64,000 nucleotides of DNA from Acuticoccus sp039034015. GTDB lineage: Bacteria; Pseudomonadota; Alphaproteobacteria; Rhizobiales; Amorphaceae. The position numbers and the translations under genes were made by a program. The stretch covers positions 1 through 64,000 of the forward strand of contig JBCCBM010000005.1 in NCBI GenBank assembly GCA_039034015.1, written 5' to 3'. The notes under the pieces were generated by a model. It was not told where the DNA came from and ran no database searches. It saw only the letters and a program-made list of their open reading frames with translations. Positions 8,294 to 16,100 of the stretch are shown in pieces (within the stretch, counting starts at the first letter, position 1; the number at the start of each line of letters is the position of its first letter).

Positions 8294-8893
8294 TCACGCC
8301 GTCGTTGACACTTTTGAACCGGCTTCTGCAAGGGCGCCCTCAATTGCGGCAGCCACCGTGTCGATGTCCTGCATCCCATCGACGGCGCGCAACTTGCCGG
8401 TCCCGCGGTAAAATTCGATGAGCGGCGCTGTCTGCTCACGGTACACCTTGAGGCGATGGCGCAGCGCATCCACGGTGTCATCCTCCCGGACCGCACCGCC
8501 GGATTCGGCCGCACGCTTCTCCACCCGCGCGGCGAGGGCATCCTCATCCACCTGAAGCTCGATCACCGCATCAAGGTCGAGGCCGGCGTCGTCCAAGATG
8601 CCGCCAAGGGCCTCGGCCTGGGCAACGGTGCGCGGAAACCCGTCCAAGATAAAGCCGTTCGCGCAATCGGGATCGGCAACGCGTTGGCGGACAATCTCGT
8701 TCACCACGCTGTCGGGCACCAGGTCGCCCCGCGCCATAATCCCCTTTGCTTCGAGCCCCACGGGGGTCTCGGCGGCGACGGCGGCGCGCAACATGTCACC
8801 CGTGGAGAGCTGGCGAATGTCGTGTGCGGCGACCAGGCGTTTGGCCTGCGTTCCCTTCCCCGCCCCTGGGGGGCCGAGCAGAATGAGCCTCAT
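8294..8893 (-). CDS. adk: Adenylate kinase (short form)
   Basis: 199 residues. P-loop LLGPPGAGKGTQAKRL at the N-terminus, QLSTGDMLRAA, and GFILDGFPRTVAQAEAL identify adenylate kinase (2 ADP to ATP + AMP). The LID region is short and lacks the four-cysteine zinc knuckle, as in many alphaproteobacteria. Start ATG 8893 overlaps the secY stop by 4 bases, so the two are translationally coupled; this is the classical secY-adk pairing. Confidence 0.96.
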   Translation of the reverse strand: MRLILLGPPGAGKGTQAKRLVAAHDIRQLSTGDMLRAAVAAETPVGLEAKGIMARGDLVPDSVVNEIVRQRVADPDCANGFILDGFPRTVAQAEALGGILDDAGLDLDAVIELQVDEDALAARVEKRAAESGGAVREDDTVDALRHRLKVYREQTAPLIEFYRGTGKLRAVDGMQDIDTVAAAIEGALAEAGSKVSTTA

Positions 8894-10224
8894 CGGCGTT
8901 TCCCTTTCAGCTTGGACTTCTTCACGAGCCCTTCGTACTGGTGCGCGAGCAAATGCCCCTGCACCTGTGCGACTGTGTCCATCGTGACACTAACCACGAT
9001 GAGAAGGCTAGTCCCGCCGAAATAGAATGGCACCGCCGTCGAGGCGATCAGGAATTCTGGCAGCAAACAGACCAGAACCAAGTAGATGGCGCCGACCACG
9101 GTTATCCGCGTCAGCACAAAATCGATATACTGTGCTGTTCGCTCCCCCGGCCGAATGCCGGGAATGTACCCGCCATGCTTCTTCAAGTTGTCGGCCGTGT
9201 CGGCTGGGTTGAACACGATGGCCGTGTAGAAGAAGGCAAAGAACACAATCATCGCCGAGTAGGACAGCATGTAAAGCGGCTGACCATGACCGAAGAGGGC
9301 CTGGATTGTGCCAAGCACACCGCCGCCCTCGCCGCCGGCGCCAAATGAGGTGAGCGTTGCCGGCACCAGAAGCAGCGAGGAGGCGAAGATTGGGGGAATG
9401 ACACCCGCTGTGTTCAACTTGAGCGGCAGGTGCGAACTGTCCCCTTGGAACATGCGGTTGCCCACCTGTCGCCGCGGATACTGAATCAGAAGCCGCCGCT
9501 GTGCCCGCTCGACGAACACGATGAACGCGATCACCACCACCGCCATCACGATGACGGCCATGATGAGCGCGGTCGACAGCGCGCCCTGGCGGCCAAGCTC
9601 CAGCGTGCCGGCAAGCGCCGCGGGCAGCTCGGCGATGATGCCGGCAAAGATGATCAGCGAGATGCCGTTGCCAACGCCGCGGGAGGTGATTTGCTCACCC
9701 AGCCACATCAGGAACATCGTGCCGCCCACCAGCGTCACCACCGTGGTGAAGCGGAAGAACCAGCCCGGATCAGTCACAATGGTGCCGGCGCTCTCCAAAC
9801 CCACCGAGATCCCGTAGGCCTGGACAGTGGCAAGGATCACCGTGCCGTATCGGGTGTACTGGTTGATCTGCTTGCGGCCCTGCTCACCCTCTTTCTTCAG
9901 CTGCTCCAACCGCGGAACCACGGTGGTGAGAAGCTGCACGATGATGGACGCGGAAATGTACGGCATGATGCCGAGGGCAAAAATCGCCATCCGCCCCACA
10001 GCGCCGCCCGCAAAGACGTTGAAGAGGCCAATCAGCCCCGACTGCGCCTGGTCGAACGCTTGGGCGAGCGCCACAGGGTCGATCCCCGGCAGCGGCACGT
10101 AGGTGCCAAGGCGGTAGACCACGAGGGCCGCAAGGGTGAACCAGATCCGCTGCTTCAGCTCCGTGGCCTTGCCGAAGGCCTTGAAGTTGAGGTTGGCGGC
10201 AAGTTGTTCGGCGGCTGACGCCAT
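8890..10224 (-). CDS. secY: Protein translocase subunit SecY
   Basis: 444 residues with ten predicted membrane helices. The N-terminus contains RIWFTLAALVVYRLGTYVPLPGID and the first helices carry SGLIGLFNVFAGGAVGRMAIF, the signature region; the cytoplasmic loop ERAQRRLLIQYPRRQVG is also conserved. It forms the SecYEG channel in the inner membrane. Unlike the usual continuous spc operon, a strong terminator separates it from rplO, so secY-adk appears to have its own promoter. Confidence 0.97.
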   Translation of the reverse strand: MASAAEQLAANLNFKAFGKATELKQRIWFTLAALVVYRLGTYVPLPGIDPVALAQAFDQAQSGLIGLFNVFAGGAVGRMAIFALGIMPYISASIIVQLLTTVVPRLEQLKKEGEQGRKQINQYTRYGTVILATVQAYGISVGLESAGTIVTDPGWFFRFTTVVTLVGGTMFLMWLGEQITSRGVGNGISLIIFAGIIAELPAALAGTLELGRQGALSTALIMAVIVMAVVVIAFIVFVERAQRRLLIQYPRRQVGNRMFQGDSSHLPLKLNTAGVIPPIFASSLLLVPATLTSFGAGGEGGGVLGTIQALFGHGQPLYMLSYSAMIVFFAFFYTAIVFNPADTADNLKKHGGYIPGIRPGERTAQYIDFVLTRITVVGAIYLVLVCLLPEFLIASTAVPFYFGGTSLLIVVSVTMDTVAQVQGHLLAHQYEGLVKKSKLKGKRR

Positions 10225-10347
10225 GGAGGGCTCCGATCATTGCCAGTCGTAACGCGTGACGCCGGGTGATCGCAGCCAGCGCCCCATCAAACCGGCCGCG
10301 CGAAACCGCGGCCGCGCCCGCGCAAACGCCGGGCCATCGCATTCAAC

Positions 10348-10377
10348 TAATTGCCGCTCGGCCCGCCGCCAAGTCAA
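10348..10377 (-). promoter_or_regulatory. Candidate promoter for secY-adk
   Basis: Minus strand TTGACT (10372-10377), then 18 bases, then CAATTA (10348-10353). It lies between the rplO terminator and the secY start, where a promoter is required if the terminator works. The -35 is good and the -10 imperfect. Confidence 0.4.
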
Positions 10378-10461
10378 AACTGCGCAGCCGTCCCCAATGT
10401 CGCGCTGGGGCGCGGTGCCCGACCGGCGCAACGGGCGCCGCATGTGGGGCAGGCAGGACAT

Positions 10462-10492
10462 AAAAAAGCCGCCAGCGGTCACCGGCGGCTTT
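10462..10492 (-). terminator. Intrinsic terminator after rplO
   Basis: Read on the minus strand, AAAGCCGCC and GGCGGCTTT form a 9-bp stem with a 10-base loop, ending in six T (complement of AAAAAA at 10462-10467). It stands 24 bases past the rplO stop. It is a textbook rho-independent terminator that splits the spc operon before secY. Confidence 0.85.
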
Positions 10493-10515
10493 GGTTGTTT
10501 GTCGTTGGGCGGCGC

Positions 10516-10998
10516 TCAGTCCGCCGGGGCCGGCGCGGGCGCCAAGATCTCAACGCTGCCGCCCGCCTTCTGGACGGCCTCAACCGCCGCTTTCGACGCG
10601 CCCCACACCGAAAGCTTCAGCGCTGCGGTGAGCTCACCATCGGACAGAACGCGCACGCCATCCTTGGCGCGCCGCACGATGCCCGCGGTGACGAGCGTTT
10701 CAACGGTGATCACCCCGTCCGTCGCCAACACGCCCTTGTCCACGGCCTGCTGCAGACGGCCCACCGACACAATGTTCAGCTTCTTCGCAAACGCGGTGTT
10801 GCGGAAGCCGCGCTTGGGCAGGCGCATGTGGATGGGCATCTGCCCGCCCTCATAGCCGTTGATCGCAACGCCTGAGCGCGACTTTTGGCCCTTCACGCCC
10901 CGGCCGGCGGTCTTGCCCTTGCCGGAGCCAATGCCGCGGCCAACGCGCTTTTTCGACTTCGCGGCACCCGGATTGTCCCGCAGATCGGAGAGTTTCAC
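10516..10998 (-). CDS. rplO: 50S ribosomal protein L15
   Basis: 160 residues from GTG 10998, beginning (V)KLSDLRDNPGAAKSKKRVG with the basic GRGIGSGKGKTAGRGVKGQKS segment typical of L15, and GQMPIHMRLPKRGFRN in the middle. It is last in the long S10-spc transcription unit before the terminator. It ends in an alanine/proline-rich tail (EILAPAPAPAD). Confidence 0.96.
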   Translation of the reverse strand: MKLSDLRDNPGAAKSKKRVGRGIGSGKGKTAGRGVKGQKSRSGVAINGYEGGQMPIHMRLPKRGFRNTAFAKKLNIVSVGRLQQAVDKGVLATDGVITVETLVTAGIVRRAKDGVRVLSDGELTAALKLSVWGASKAAVEAVQKAGGSVEILAPAPAPAD

Positions 10999-10999
10999 G

Positions 11000-11230
11000 T
11001 TAGTCCTCCACGATGCGCACCATATGGCGCACCTTATGGATCATGCCGCGCACGGCTGGCGTGTCTTCCAGCGTGCGGCGACGATGCATCTTGTTGAGCC
11101 CCAGCCCCTTCAGCGTCGCGCGCTGCTCAGCCGGCCGACGGATCGGCGAGCCGGTCTGCTCGACCGTGATGGTCGGCCGCCCGGCCTCCGCGGCGCGCTT
11201 GGCGCCCTCGCTCACCCGAACGTCAGGCAT
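11000..11230 (-). CDS. rpmD: 50S ribosomal protein L30
   Basis: 76 residues from ATG 11230, overlapping the end of rpsE by 8 bases. The L30 core ITVEQTGSPIRRPAEQRATL, GLGLNKMHRRRTLEDTPAVRGM and the C-terminal HMVRIVED are clear. The usual length is near 60 residues; here about 16 extra N-terminal residues (PDVRVSEGAKRAAEAGRP) precede the core. A later start is conceivable, but no good ATG lies between. Confidence 0.93.
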   Translation of the reverse strand: MPDVRVSEGAKRAAEAGRPTITVEQTGSPIRRPAEQRATLKGLGLNKMHRRRTLEDTPAVRGMIHKVRHMVRIVED

Positions 11231-11831
11231 TTTCCGCCTCCGCCGCATCAGCCTGGACTTGGTCGATGGTCTCAGACGAGATCTCGGCCTCGCGACGGCG
11301 CGCCTGAAGGTCCGACACCTTAAGCCCACGCCGTGCGGCCACGGAACGCGGTGAGTCCTGGTCCTTCAGCGCCTCAAACGTCGCGCGGATCATGTTGTAA
11401 GGGTTGGACGACCCCAGCGATTTGGCGACAATGTCCTGCACGCCCAGGGTCTCGAAGACGGCGCGCATGGGGCCGCCCGCGATGATCCCGGTGCCCGCAG
11501 GCGCCGCGCGCAAAAACACCTTGCCCGCGCCATGCCGGCCGGCAACGTCATGGTGGAGCGTGCGCCCCTCCCGTAACGGGACGCGGATTAGCGTGCGCTT
11601 GGCGCTCTCGGTCGCCTTGCGAATTGCCTCGGGCACCTCGCGCGCCTTGCCGTGGCCAAAGCCCACCCGGCCCTTCTGGTCGCCCACCACCACAAGGGCG
11701 GCAAAGCCAAAACGCCGACCACCCTTCACAACCTTCGCCACCCGGTTGATGGCGACAAGCTTGTCGGTGAATTCGTTGTCTTCGTCGTCGCGATCGCGCC
11801 GGCGGCCGCGCCCTCGTTCTTGTTCAGCCAT
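11223..11831 (-). CDS. rpsE: 30S ribosomal protein S5
   Basis: 202 residues. The double-stranded RNA-binding-like part has INRVAKVVKGGRRFGFAALV and VGDQKGRVGFGHGKAREVPEA; the C-terminal part has GTGIIAGGPMRAVFE and KSLGSSNPYNMIRATF. The N-terminus is highly charged (ERGRGRRRDRDDEDNE) and the C-terminus extended and acidic, both common in this class. It acts in decoding fidelity on the small subunit. Confidence 0.97.
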   Translation of the reverse strand: MAEQERGRGRRRDRDDEDNEFTDKLVAINRVAKVVKGGRRFGFAALVVVGDQKGRVGFGHGKAREVPEAIRKATESAKRTLIRVPLREGRTLHHDVAGRHGAGKVFLRAAPAGTGIIAGGPMRAVFETLGVQDIVAKSLGSSNPYNMIRATFEALKDQDSPRSVAARRGLKVSDLQARRREAEISSETIDQVQADAAEAENA

Positions 11832-11882
11832 GCAAAACTCCTGTCCCGGCCGTTCGGGTGGCCCCGCGCACCGGGGTGCTCA

Positions 11883-12245
11883 TCAAAATTCCAGGCCGCC
11901 TTCGCGCGCCGCGTCCGCCAGCGCCTTGAGGCGCCCGTGGTAAAGCCGCCCGCCACGGTCGAAGATGACGCGGTCCACGCCCGCCGCTTTCGCCCGCTCG
12001 GCAATTAGCGCACCGACCCGCGCGGCGGCCGCACTGTCGGCCCCCGTCTTCAGCGTGCCCCTGAGGTCTTTCTCAAGGGTGGACGCTGCGGCCAGCGTCT
12101 TGCCGGCCGCATCATCAATGACCTGCACCGAGATGTTTTTGGAAGAACGGAACACCGAAAGCCGCGGACGTCCATTGGCCGCCGCCTTGAGCTGACGGCG
12201 CACACGGGCCCGACGACGGTCGGAACGAATGCGTTGGCGGCTCAT
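11883..12245 (-). CDS. rplR: 50S ribosomal protein L18
   Basis: 120 residues. Shows RRQLKAAANGRPRLSVFRSSKNISVQVIDD and the C-terminal VIFDRGGRLYHGRLKALADAAREGG that bind 5S rRNA. Its ATG overlaps the rplF stop by 4 bases. A 51-base spacer separates it from rpsE. Confidence 0.97.
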   Translation of the reverse strand: MSRQRIRSDRRRARVRRQLKAAANGRPRLSVFRSSKNISVQVIDDAAGKTLAAASTLEKDLRGTLKTGADSAAAARVGALIAERAKAAGVDRVIFDRGGRLYHGRLKALADAAREGGLEF

Positions 12246-12775
12246 TTCTTCTTGCCTTCCTTGCGGACGATCGTCTCATCCGCATACTTGATGCCCTTGC
12301 CTTTGTAAGGCTCCGGCGGCCGCCACTTGCGAATTTCCGCCGCAACTTGGCCAACCCGCTGCTTATCAATCCCGGAGACAACAATCTCCGTCGGCTTCGG
12401 GCACTTGATATCAATCCCCTCAGGGATCGGATATTTAACGTCGTGGCTATACCCGAGCGCCAGCACAAGCTCTTTGCCCTGCACCGCGGCGCGATAACCA
12501 ACGCCGTTGATCTGCAGTTCTTTCTTGAACCCGTCCGTGGTGCCGGTCATCAGGTTGGCGATCATCGTGCGCGACAAACCCCAGAGCGCGCGGCTCTCCT
12601 GCTCGTCATTGATGGGGTCAACCTTGATCCCATCCGCGGTTTCCTTCACGGCAACGCGGTCCGGAACGGTGAATTCCAACTCACCCTTCGGCCCTTTGGC
12701 CTTGACGGTCTGCCCGTCGATGGTGGCCGTCACCCCTTTCGGGATCGGAACGGCCAGTTTGCCGATGCGGCTCAT
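12242..12775 (-). CDS. rplF: 50S ribosomal protein L6
   Basis: 177 residues starting MSRIGKLAVPIPKGVTATI, with two repeated alpha/beta halves, NGVGYRAAVQGKELVLALGYSH in the middle and KWRPPEPYKGKGIKYADE at the end, the L6 signature. It sits at the base of the L7/L12 stalk. ATG 12775 gives the canonical start. Confidence 0.97.
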   Translation of the reverse strand: MSRIGKLAVPIPKGVTATIDGQTVKAKGPKGELEFTVPDRVAVKETADGIKVDPINDEQESRALWGLSRTMIANLMTGTTDGFKKELQINGVGYRAAVQGKELVLALGYSHDVKYPIPEGIDIKCPKPTEIVVSGIDKQRVGQVAAEIRKWRPPEPYKGKGIKYADETIVRKEGKKK

Positions 12776-12824
12776 CTGTCCCTCACTGCGTTGGCCACCC
12801 GGCCCAAGACTGCGTGCGCCATCC

Positions 12825-13223
12825 TTAGAAGACCTGGCACAACACTTCGCCGCCCACATTGGCGTCGCGCGCTGCATGCTCGCTCATCACGCCCTTCGAT
12901 GTCGAAAGAATCGCAATGCCAAGACCATCACGCACCCGGGGAAGGTTCTCCACCGAGGAATAGACACGCCGCCCAGGTTTTGACACCCGCTTGATCTCGC
13001 GGATCACCGGCGTCCCATCGTAATACTTTAGCTCGATGGTGATCTCGGAACGCCCGGAATCTTCAACCGAAACGTCAAAGCCGCGGATGTACCCTTCATC
13101 CTTCAAAACCTGGAGGACGCGGCTGCGGAGCTTTGAGCCCGGCGTCGAGCAGGAGCTGCGCTTGCGCATTTGCGCGTTGCGGATGCGCGTTAGCATATCG
13201 CCGAGGGGATCTGTCACACTCAT
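12825..13223 (-). CDS. rpsH: 30S ribosomal protein S8
   Basis: 132 residues, MSVTDPLGDMLTRIRNAQMRKRS, with the C-terminal VRDGLGIAILSTSKGVMSEHAAR, the conserved 16S rRNA-binding signature. In E. coli, S8 also represses this operon; whether that holds here is not visible. It is 9 bases downstream of rpsN. Confidence 0.97.
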   Translation of the reverse strand: MSVTDPLGDMLTRIRNAQMRKRSSCSTPGSKLRSRVLQVLKDEGYIRGFDVSVEDSGRSEITIELKYYDGTPVIREIKRVSKPGRRVYSSVENLPRVRDGLGIAILSTSKGVMSEHAARDANVGGEVLCQVF

Positions 13224-13232
13224 GAGGGCCCC

Positions 13233-13538
13233 CTACCAGCTCGACTTCACAAGGCCTGGGATCTTCCCGTCCGACCCCAGCTCGCGCAACGCAATACGGC
13301 TCATCTTCAGCTTGCGATAAAACGCCTTCGGACGACCCGTCACCTCACACCGATTCTTCACCCGGATGGGCGCAGAATTGCGGGGCATCTCGGCAAGCTT
13401 CAGGGTTGCGGCAAACCGCTCTTCCATCGGAAGCTCTTGGTTCTTGATGATCGACCGCAGCTCCTCACGCTTCGCAGCGTAGGTGTCTACAAGCTTCTTG
13501 CGCTTGTTGTTGTTCTCGATTTTGCCCTTCTTGGCCAT
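13233..13538 (-). CDS. rpsN: 30S ribosomal protein S14 (zinc-independent form)
   Basis: 101 residues with the long C- (zinc-free) form: NRCEVTGRPKAFYRKLKMSR without a CxxC pair, then IPGLVKSSW at the C-terminus. The length matches the zinc-independent S14 group. It lies in the spc operon between rplE and rpsH with short spacers. Confidence 0.97.
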   Translation of the reverse strand: MAKKGKIENNNKRKKLVDTYAAKREELRSIIKNQELPMEERFAATLKLAEMPRNSAPIRVKNRCEVTGRPKAFYRKLKMSRIALRELGSDGKIPGLVKSSW

Positions 13539-13548
13539 CGGAACCCCC

Positions 13549-14154
13549 TTAATTCTTCGCCGATGCGTCGGGGAATGGAAAGTTGAACAGCTTCAACATT
13601 TCCCGCGCCTCGTCATCGGTCTTCGCGGTCGTCGCCACGATAATGTCCATGCCCCAAACCTGGTCGACCTTGTCGTAAATGATCTCAGGAAAGACCAGGT
13701 GCTCTTTGATCCCCGTCGCAAAGTTCCCGCGCCCGTCGAACGACTTTGGGTTCAAGCCCCGAAAATCCTTCACCCGAGGCAGCGCGATGGTCACAAAGCG
13801 ATCCAAAAACTCGTACATGCGCTGGCGACGGAGGGTCACCTTGCAGCCCAGCGGCATGTTCTCACGAACCTTAAAGCCCGCAATCGAGTTCTTCGCCCGC
13901 GTCATCACAGGCTGTTGGCCCGAAATCAGCGTGAGATCGCGGATCGCCGACTGAACCTTGCGCGTGTCGCCCACGGCCTCGCCAACACCCATGTTGATGA
14001 CGACTTTGTCGAGCCGCGGCACCATCATGATGTTTTTGTAGCCAAACTTTTCGCGCAGCCCGGGAACGACCTTCTCGCGGTACAACTTGAGGAACCGGGG
14101 CTCATATCCTTCGGGGAGGCCGGCTTCAGCCGGCGCGTCTTGAACGTCAGCCAT
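13549..14154 (-). CDS. rplE: 50S ribosomal protein L5
   Basis: 201 residues. LDKVVINMGVGEAVGDTRKV and RVKDFRGLNPKSFDGRGNFA are the L5 signatures for 5S rRNA and central protuberance binding. A 15-residue acidic N-terminal extension precedes the family core. The start overlaps the rplX stop by 8 bases, implying coupling. Confidence 0.97.
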   Translation of the reverse strand: MADVQDAPAEAGLPEGYEPRFLKLYREKVVPGLREKFGYKNIMMVPRLDKVVINMGVGEAVGDTRKVQSAIRDLTLISGQQPVMTRAKNSIAGFKVRENMPLGCKVTLRRQRMYEFLDRFVTIALPRVKDFRGLNPKSFDGRGNFATGIKEHLVFPEIIYDKVDQVWGMDIIVATTAKTDDEAREMLKLFNFPFPDASAKN

Positions 14155-14461
14155 CGATCACTTCTCCCGAGCGCGTGGCAACGCGCACCTTCTTCCCGTC
14201 CCGCTCCTCAAAGCGCACGCGGGTTGGCTTGCCGTCGGACGGATCCTCCAGCGCAATGTTGGACAGATGAATGGGGGCGGACTTCGCAATGATGCCGCCC
14301 TCTTGGGCCTGGGTCTGCTTTTGGTGACGCTGAACCGTGTTCACACCGCCAACCATCGCGCGATTGTCTTTCGGGATCACCCGCAACACTTCGCCAGTCT
14401 TGCCCTTGTCCCGGCCAGCCAACACGACAACCTTGTCGCCCTTCTTGATGCGCGCAGCCAT
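14147..14461 (-). CDS. rplX: 50S ribosomal protein L24
   Basis: 104 residues with the KOW motif IKKGDKVVVLAGRDKGKTGEV and VGGVNTVQRHQKQTQ. It initiates assembly of the large subunit. ATG 14461 shares one base with the rplN stop (TAATG junction). Confidence 0.97.
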   Translation of the reverse strand: MAARIKKGDKVVVLAGRDKGKTGEVLRVIPKDNRAMVGGVNTVQRHQKQTQAQEGGIIAKSAPIHLSNIALEDPSDGKPTRVRFEERDGKKVRVATRSGEVIDG

Positions 14462-14829
14462 TACAGCACCTCCGGCGCGAGCGAAACAATCTTCATGTGG
14501 TTCGACTGGCGCAACTCGCGCGGCACCGGGCCAAAAATGCGGGTCCCGATGGGTTCTTTATTGTTGTTCACCAAGACGGCCGCGTTGCCGTCAAAGCGAA
14601 TGACGGAGCCGTCCGCCCGCTTGATATCCTTGGCCGTGCGCACGACGACGGCTTTCGCAACGTCGCCCTTCTTGACCCGGCCCCGCGGCGCTGCCTCCTT
14701 CACCGACACCACAATGATGTCGCCGACGGACGCATATTTGCGCTTTGAGCCGCCCAAGACCTTGATGCACATGACCCGGCGTGCGCCCGAATTGTCGGCC
14801 ACGGCAAGGTTAGTTTGCATCTGTATCAT
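14461..14829 (-). CDS. rplN: 50S ribosomal protein L14
   Basis: 122 residues, MIQMQTNLAVADNSGARRVM at the N-terminus and GTRIFGPVPRELRQSNHMKI near the end, as in all L14 proteins. ATG 14829 (AGAGAAGAAC upstream) is chosen because it gives the family length. In other genomes rpsQ directly precedes rplN; here a 107-aa secreted protein gene lies between. Confidence 0.97.
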   Translation of the reverse strand: MIQMQTNLAVADNSGARRVMCIKVLGGSKRKYASVGDIIVVSVKEAAPRGRVKKGDVAKAVVVRTAKDIKRADGSVIRFDGNAAVLVNNNKEPIGTRIFGPVPRELRQSNHMKIVSLAPEVL

Positions 14830-14865
14830 TTGTTCTTCTCTTTGTTCCCGCGCCACCGACCGAAA

Positions 14866-15189
14866 TCAGCAACGCCCTTCTGTTCGAAGCGCCATCACGC
14901 GAAACGCCCGAGCCTGGACGCTGCCATACGCCCCCTCGGTCCTCTCACACACCGCCGCCATGCGCTCCGCAAATGGGAGCCCCTGAACGGCGTGCCGACG
15001 TGCCCCGCACACATCTCCGCGCCCCTCGCTCATCGTCATCAGCACCGACGACAGCGACGTGCGCGTCTTTGCGTCCTCGCAGGACGCCAAGCCCGCATCG
15101 AGCGCGACCGCAGGGCCCGAAAAGCCCAGCACGATCGCGATCAGAGGCCCAAAAACCCCGTTAAGCGGCGCTGTCACCGCCGCTCGCAT
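14866..15189 (-). CDS. Small secreted four-cysteine protein inside the spc operon
   Basis: 107 residues, not recognised. Residues 1-30 look like a signal peptide: short basic start MRAAVTAPLNG, hydrophobic core VFGPLIAIVLGF, then SGPAVA before the mature start. The mature part holds Cys37, Cys61, Cys81 and Cys107 (the last residue), which could form two disulfides, and charged helices (LPFAERMAAVCERTEG). It overlaps the 3' end of rpsQ by 29 bases if ATG 15189 is used, or by 17 with GTG 15177. Being on the same strand and closely packed, it should be co-transcribed with ribosomal genes. The signal peptide plus even cysteines argue for a real gene rather than a chance frame. Confidence 0.55.
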   Translation of the reverse strand: MRAAVTAPLNGVFGPLIAIVLGFSGPAVALDAGLASCEDAKTRTSLSSVLMTMSEGRGDVCGARRHAVQGLPFAERMAAVCERTEGAYGSVQARAFRVMALRTEGRC

Positions 15190-15481
15190 GGGCCGGATCA
15201 GCCGCTGCCTGCGCGTCCGCATCCGCTTTCTCGAGGATGCCGGCCGGCGACAACTTGCCAACCACCGTCCAAGTCTTCGACTTTGACATCGGCGCACATT
15301 CCTCAATGCGCACACGATCGCCAACACCGTACCGATTGCCCTCATCATGGGCGTGGTACTTCTTCGACCGCCGCACCGTCTTCTTCAGAAGCGGATGCGA
15401 AAACCGGCGCTCCACGAGCACCGTCACGGTCTTGTCCATCTTGTCGGACGTCACACGCCCTTCAAGGTTACGCTTCGGCAT
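15161..15481 (-). CDS. rpsQ: 30S ribosomal protein S17
   Basis: 106 residues from ATG 15481. MPKRNLEGRVTSDKMDKTVT and the S17 signature GDRVRIEECAPMSKSKTWTV are clear. S17 is usually about 80 residues; here a roughly 25-residue Ala/Asp-rich C-terminal tail (ADADAQAAADPAHASGGDSAA region) extends it, and the next small secreted gene starts inside this tail. Confidence 0.96.
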   Translation of the reverse strand: MPKRNLEGRVTSDKMDKTVTVLVERRFSHPLLKKTVRRSKKYHAHDEGNRYGVGDRVRIEECAPMSKSKTWTVVGKLSPAGILEKADADAQAAADPAHASGGDSAA

Positions 15482-15680
15482 TCTTTGCCTCGTCTTTCCT
15501 GCGCGCGCCAAGCACCGTCTTGATCCGCGCAATGTCGCGGCGAATCACGCGAAAGCGCGCCGTATTTTCCAGCTGCCCGGTGGCCGCCTGAAAGCGCAGA
15601 TTAAACTGCTCTTTCTTCAGATTTGTCAGCTCGTCCACCAACTCGTCGGAGGTTTTGGCGCGGACGTCCTCACCCTTCAT
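15468..15680 (-). CDS. rpmC: 50S ribosomal protein L29
   Basis: 70 residues of two helices; KTSDELVDELTNLKKEQFNL, then RFRVIRRDIARIKTVL is the conserved L29 block. It overlaps rpsQ by 14 bases and lies 3 bases after rplP. L29 borders the exit tunnel where trigger factor and SRP dock. Confidence 0.97.
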   Translation of the reverse strand: MKGEDVRAKTSDELVDELTNLKKEQFNLRFQAATGQLENTARFRVIRRDIARIKTVLGARRKDEAKNAEA

Positions 15681-15683
15681 GAC

Positions 15684-16097
15684 TTACTCCGCAATCCGCT
15701 GGATGAACTTGGTTTTCACAGGCAGCTTTGCCCCCGCAAGACGGAACGCTTCCCGCGCCACCTCTTCCGGAACACCATCCACCTCAAACATGATTCGCCC
15801 CGGATGGACGCGCGCGGCCCAGAATTCGACCGAACCCTTGCCCTTGCCCATCCGAACTTCCGTCGGCTTCTTCGTCACCGGCAGATCGGGGAAGATGCGG
15901 ATCCACACGCGGCCTTGACGCTTCATGTGACGCGTCATCGCGCGCCGCGCGGCCTCAATCTGGCGTGCCGTGATCCGCTCAGGCTCAAGCGCCTTCAGCC
16001 CATAGGCACCAAAGTTGAGATCCGTGCCACCCTTGGCGTTGCCGTGGATGCGGCCCTTGTGTTGCTTGCGGAATTTCGTCCGCTTCGGCTGCAGCAT
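15684..16097 (-). CDS. rplP: 50S ribosomal protein L16
   Basis: 137 residues: MLQPKRTKFRKQHKGRIHG, RRAMTRHMKRQGRVWIRIFP, and MGKGKGSVEFWAARVHPGRI, all L16 signatures. Its loop reaches the peptidyl-transferase centre. Canonical S10-operon position after rpsC. Confidence 0.97.
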   Translation of the reverse strand: MLQPKRTKFRKQHKGRIHGNAKGGTDLNFGAYGLKALEPERITARQIEAARRAMTRHMKRQGRVWIRIFPDLPVTKKPTEVRMGKGKGSVEFWAARVHPGRIMFEVDGVPEEVAREAFRLAGAKLPVKTKFIQRIAE

Positions 16098-16100
16098 GAC

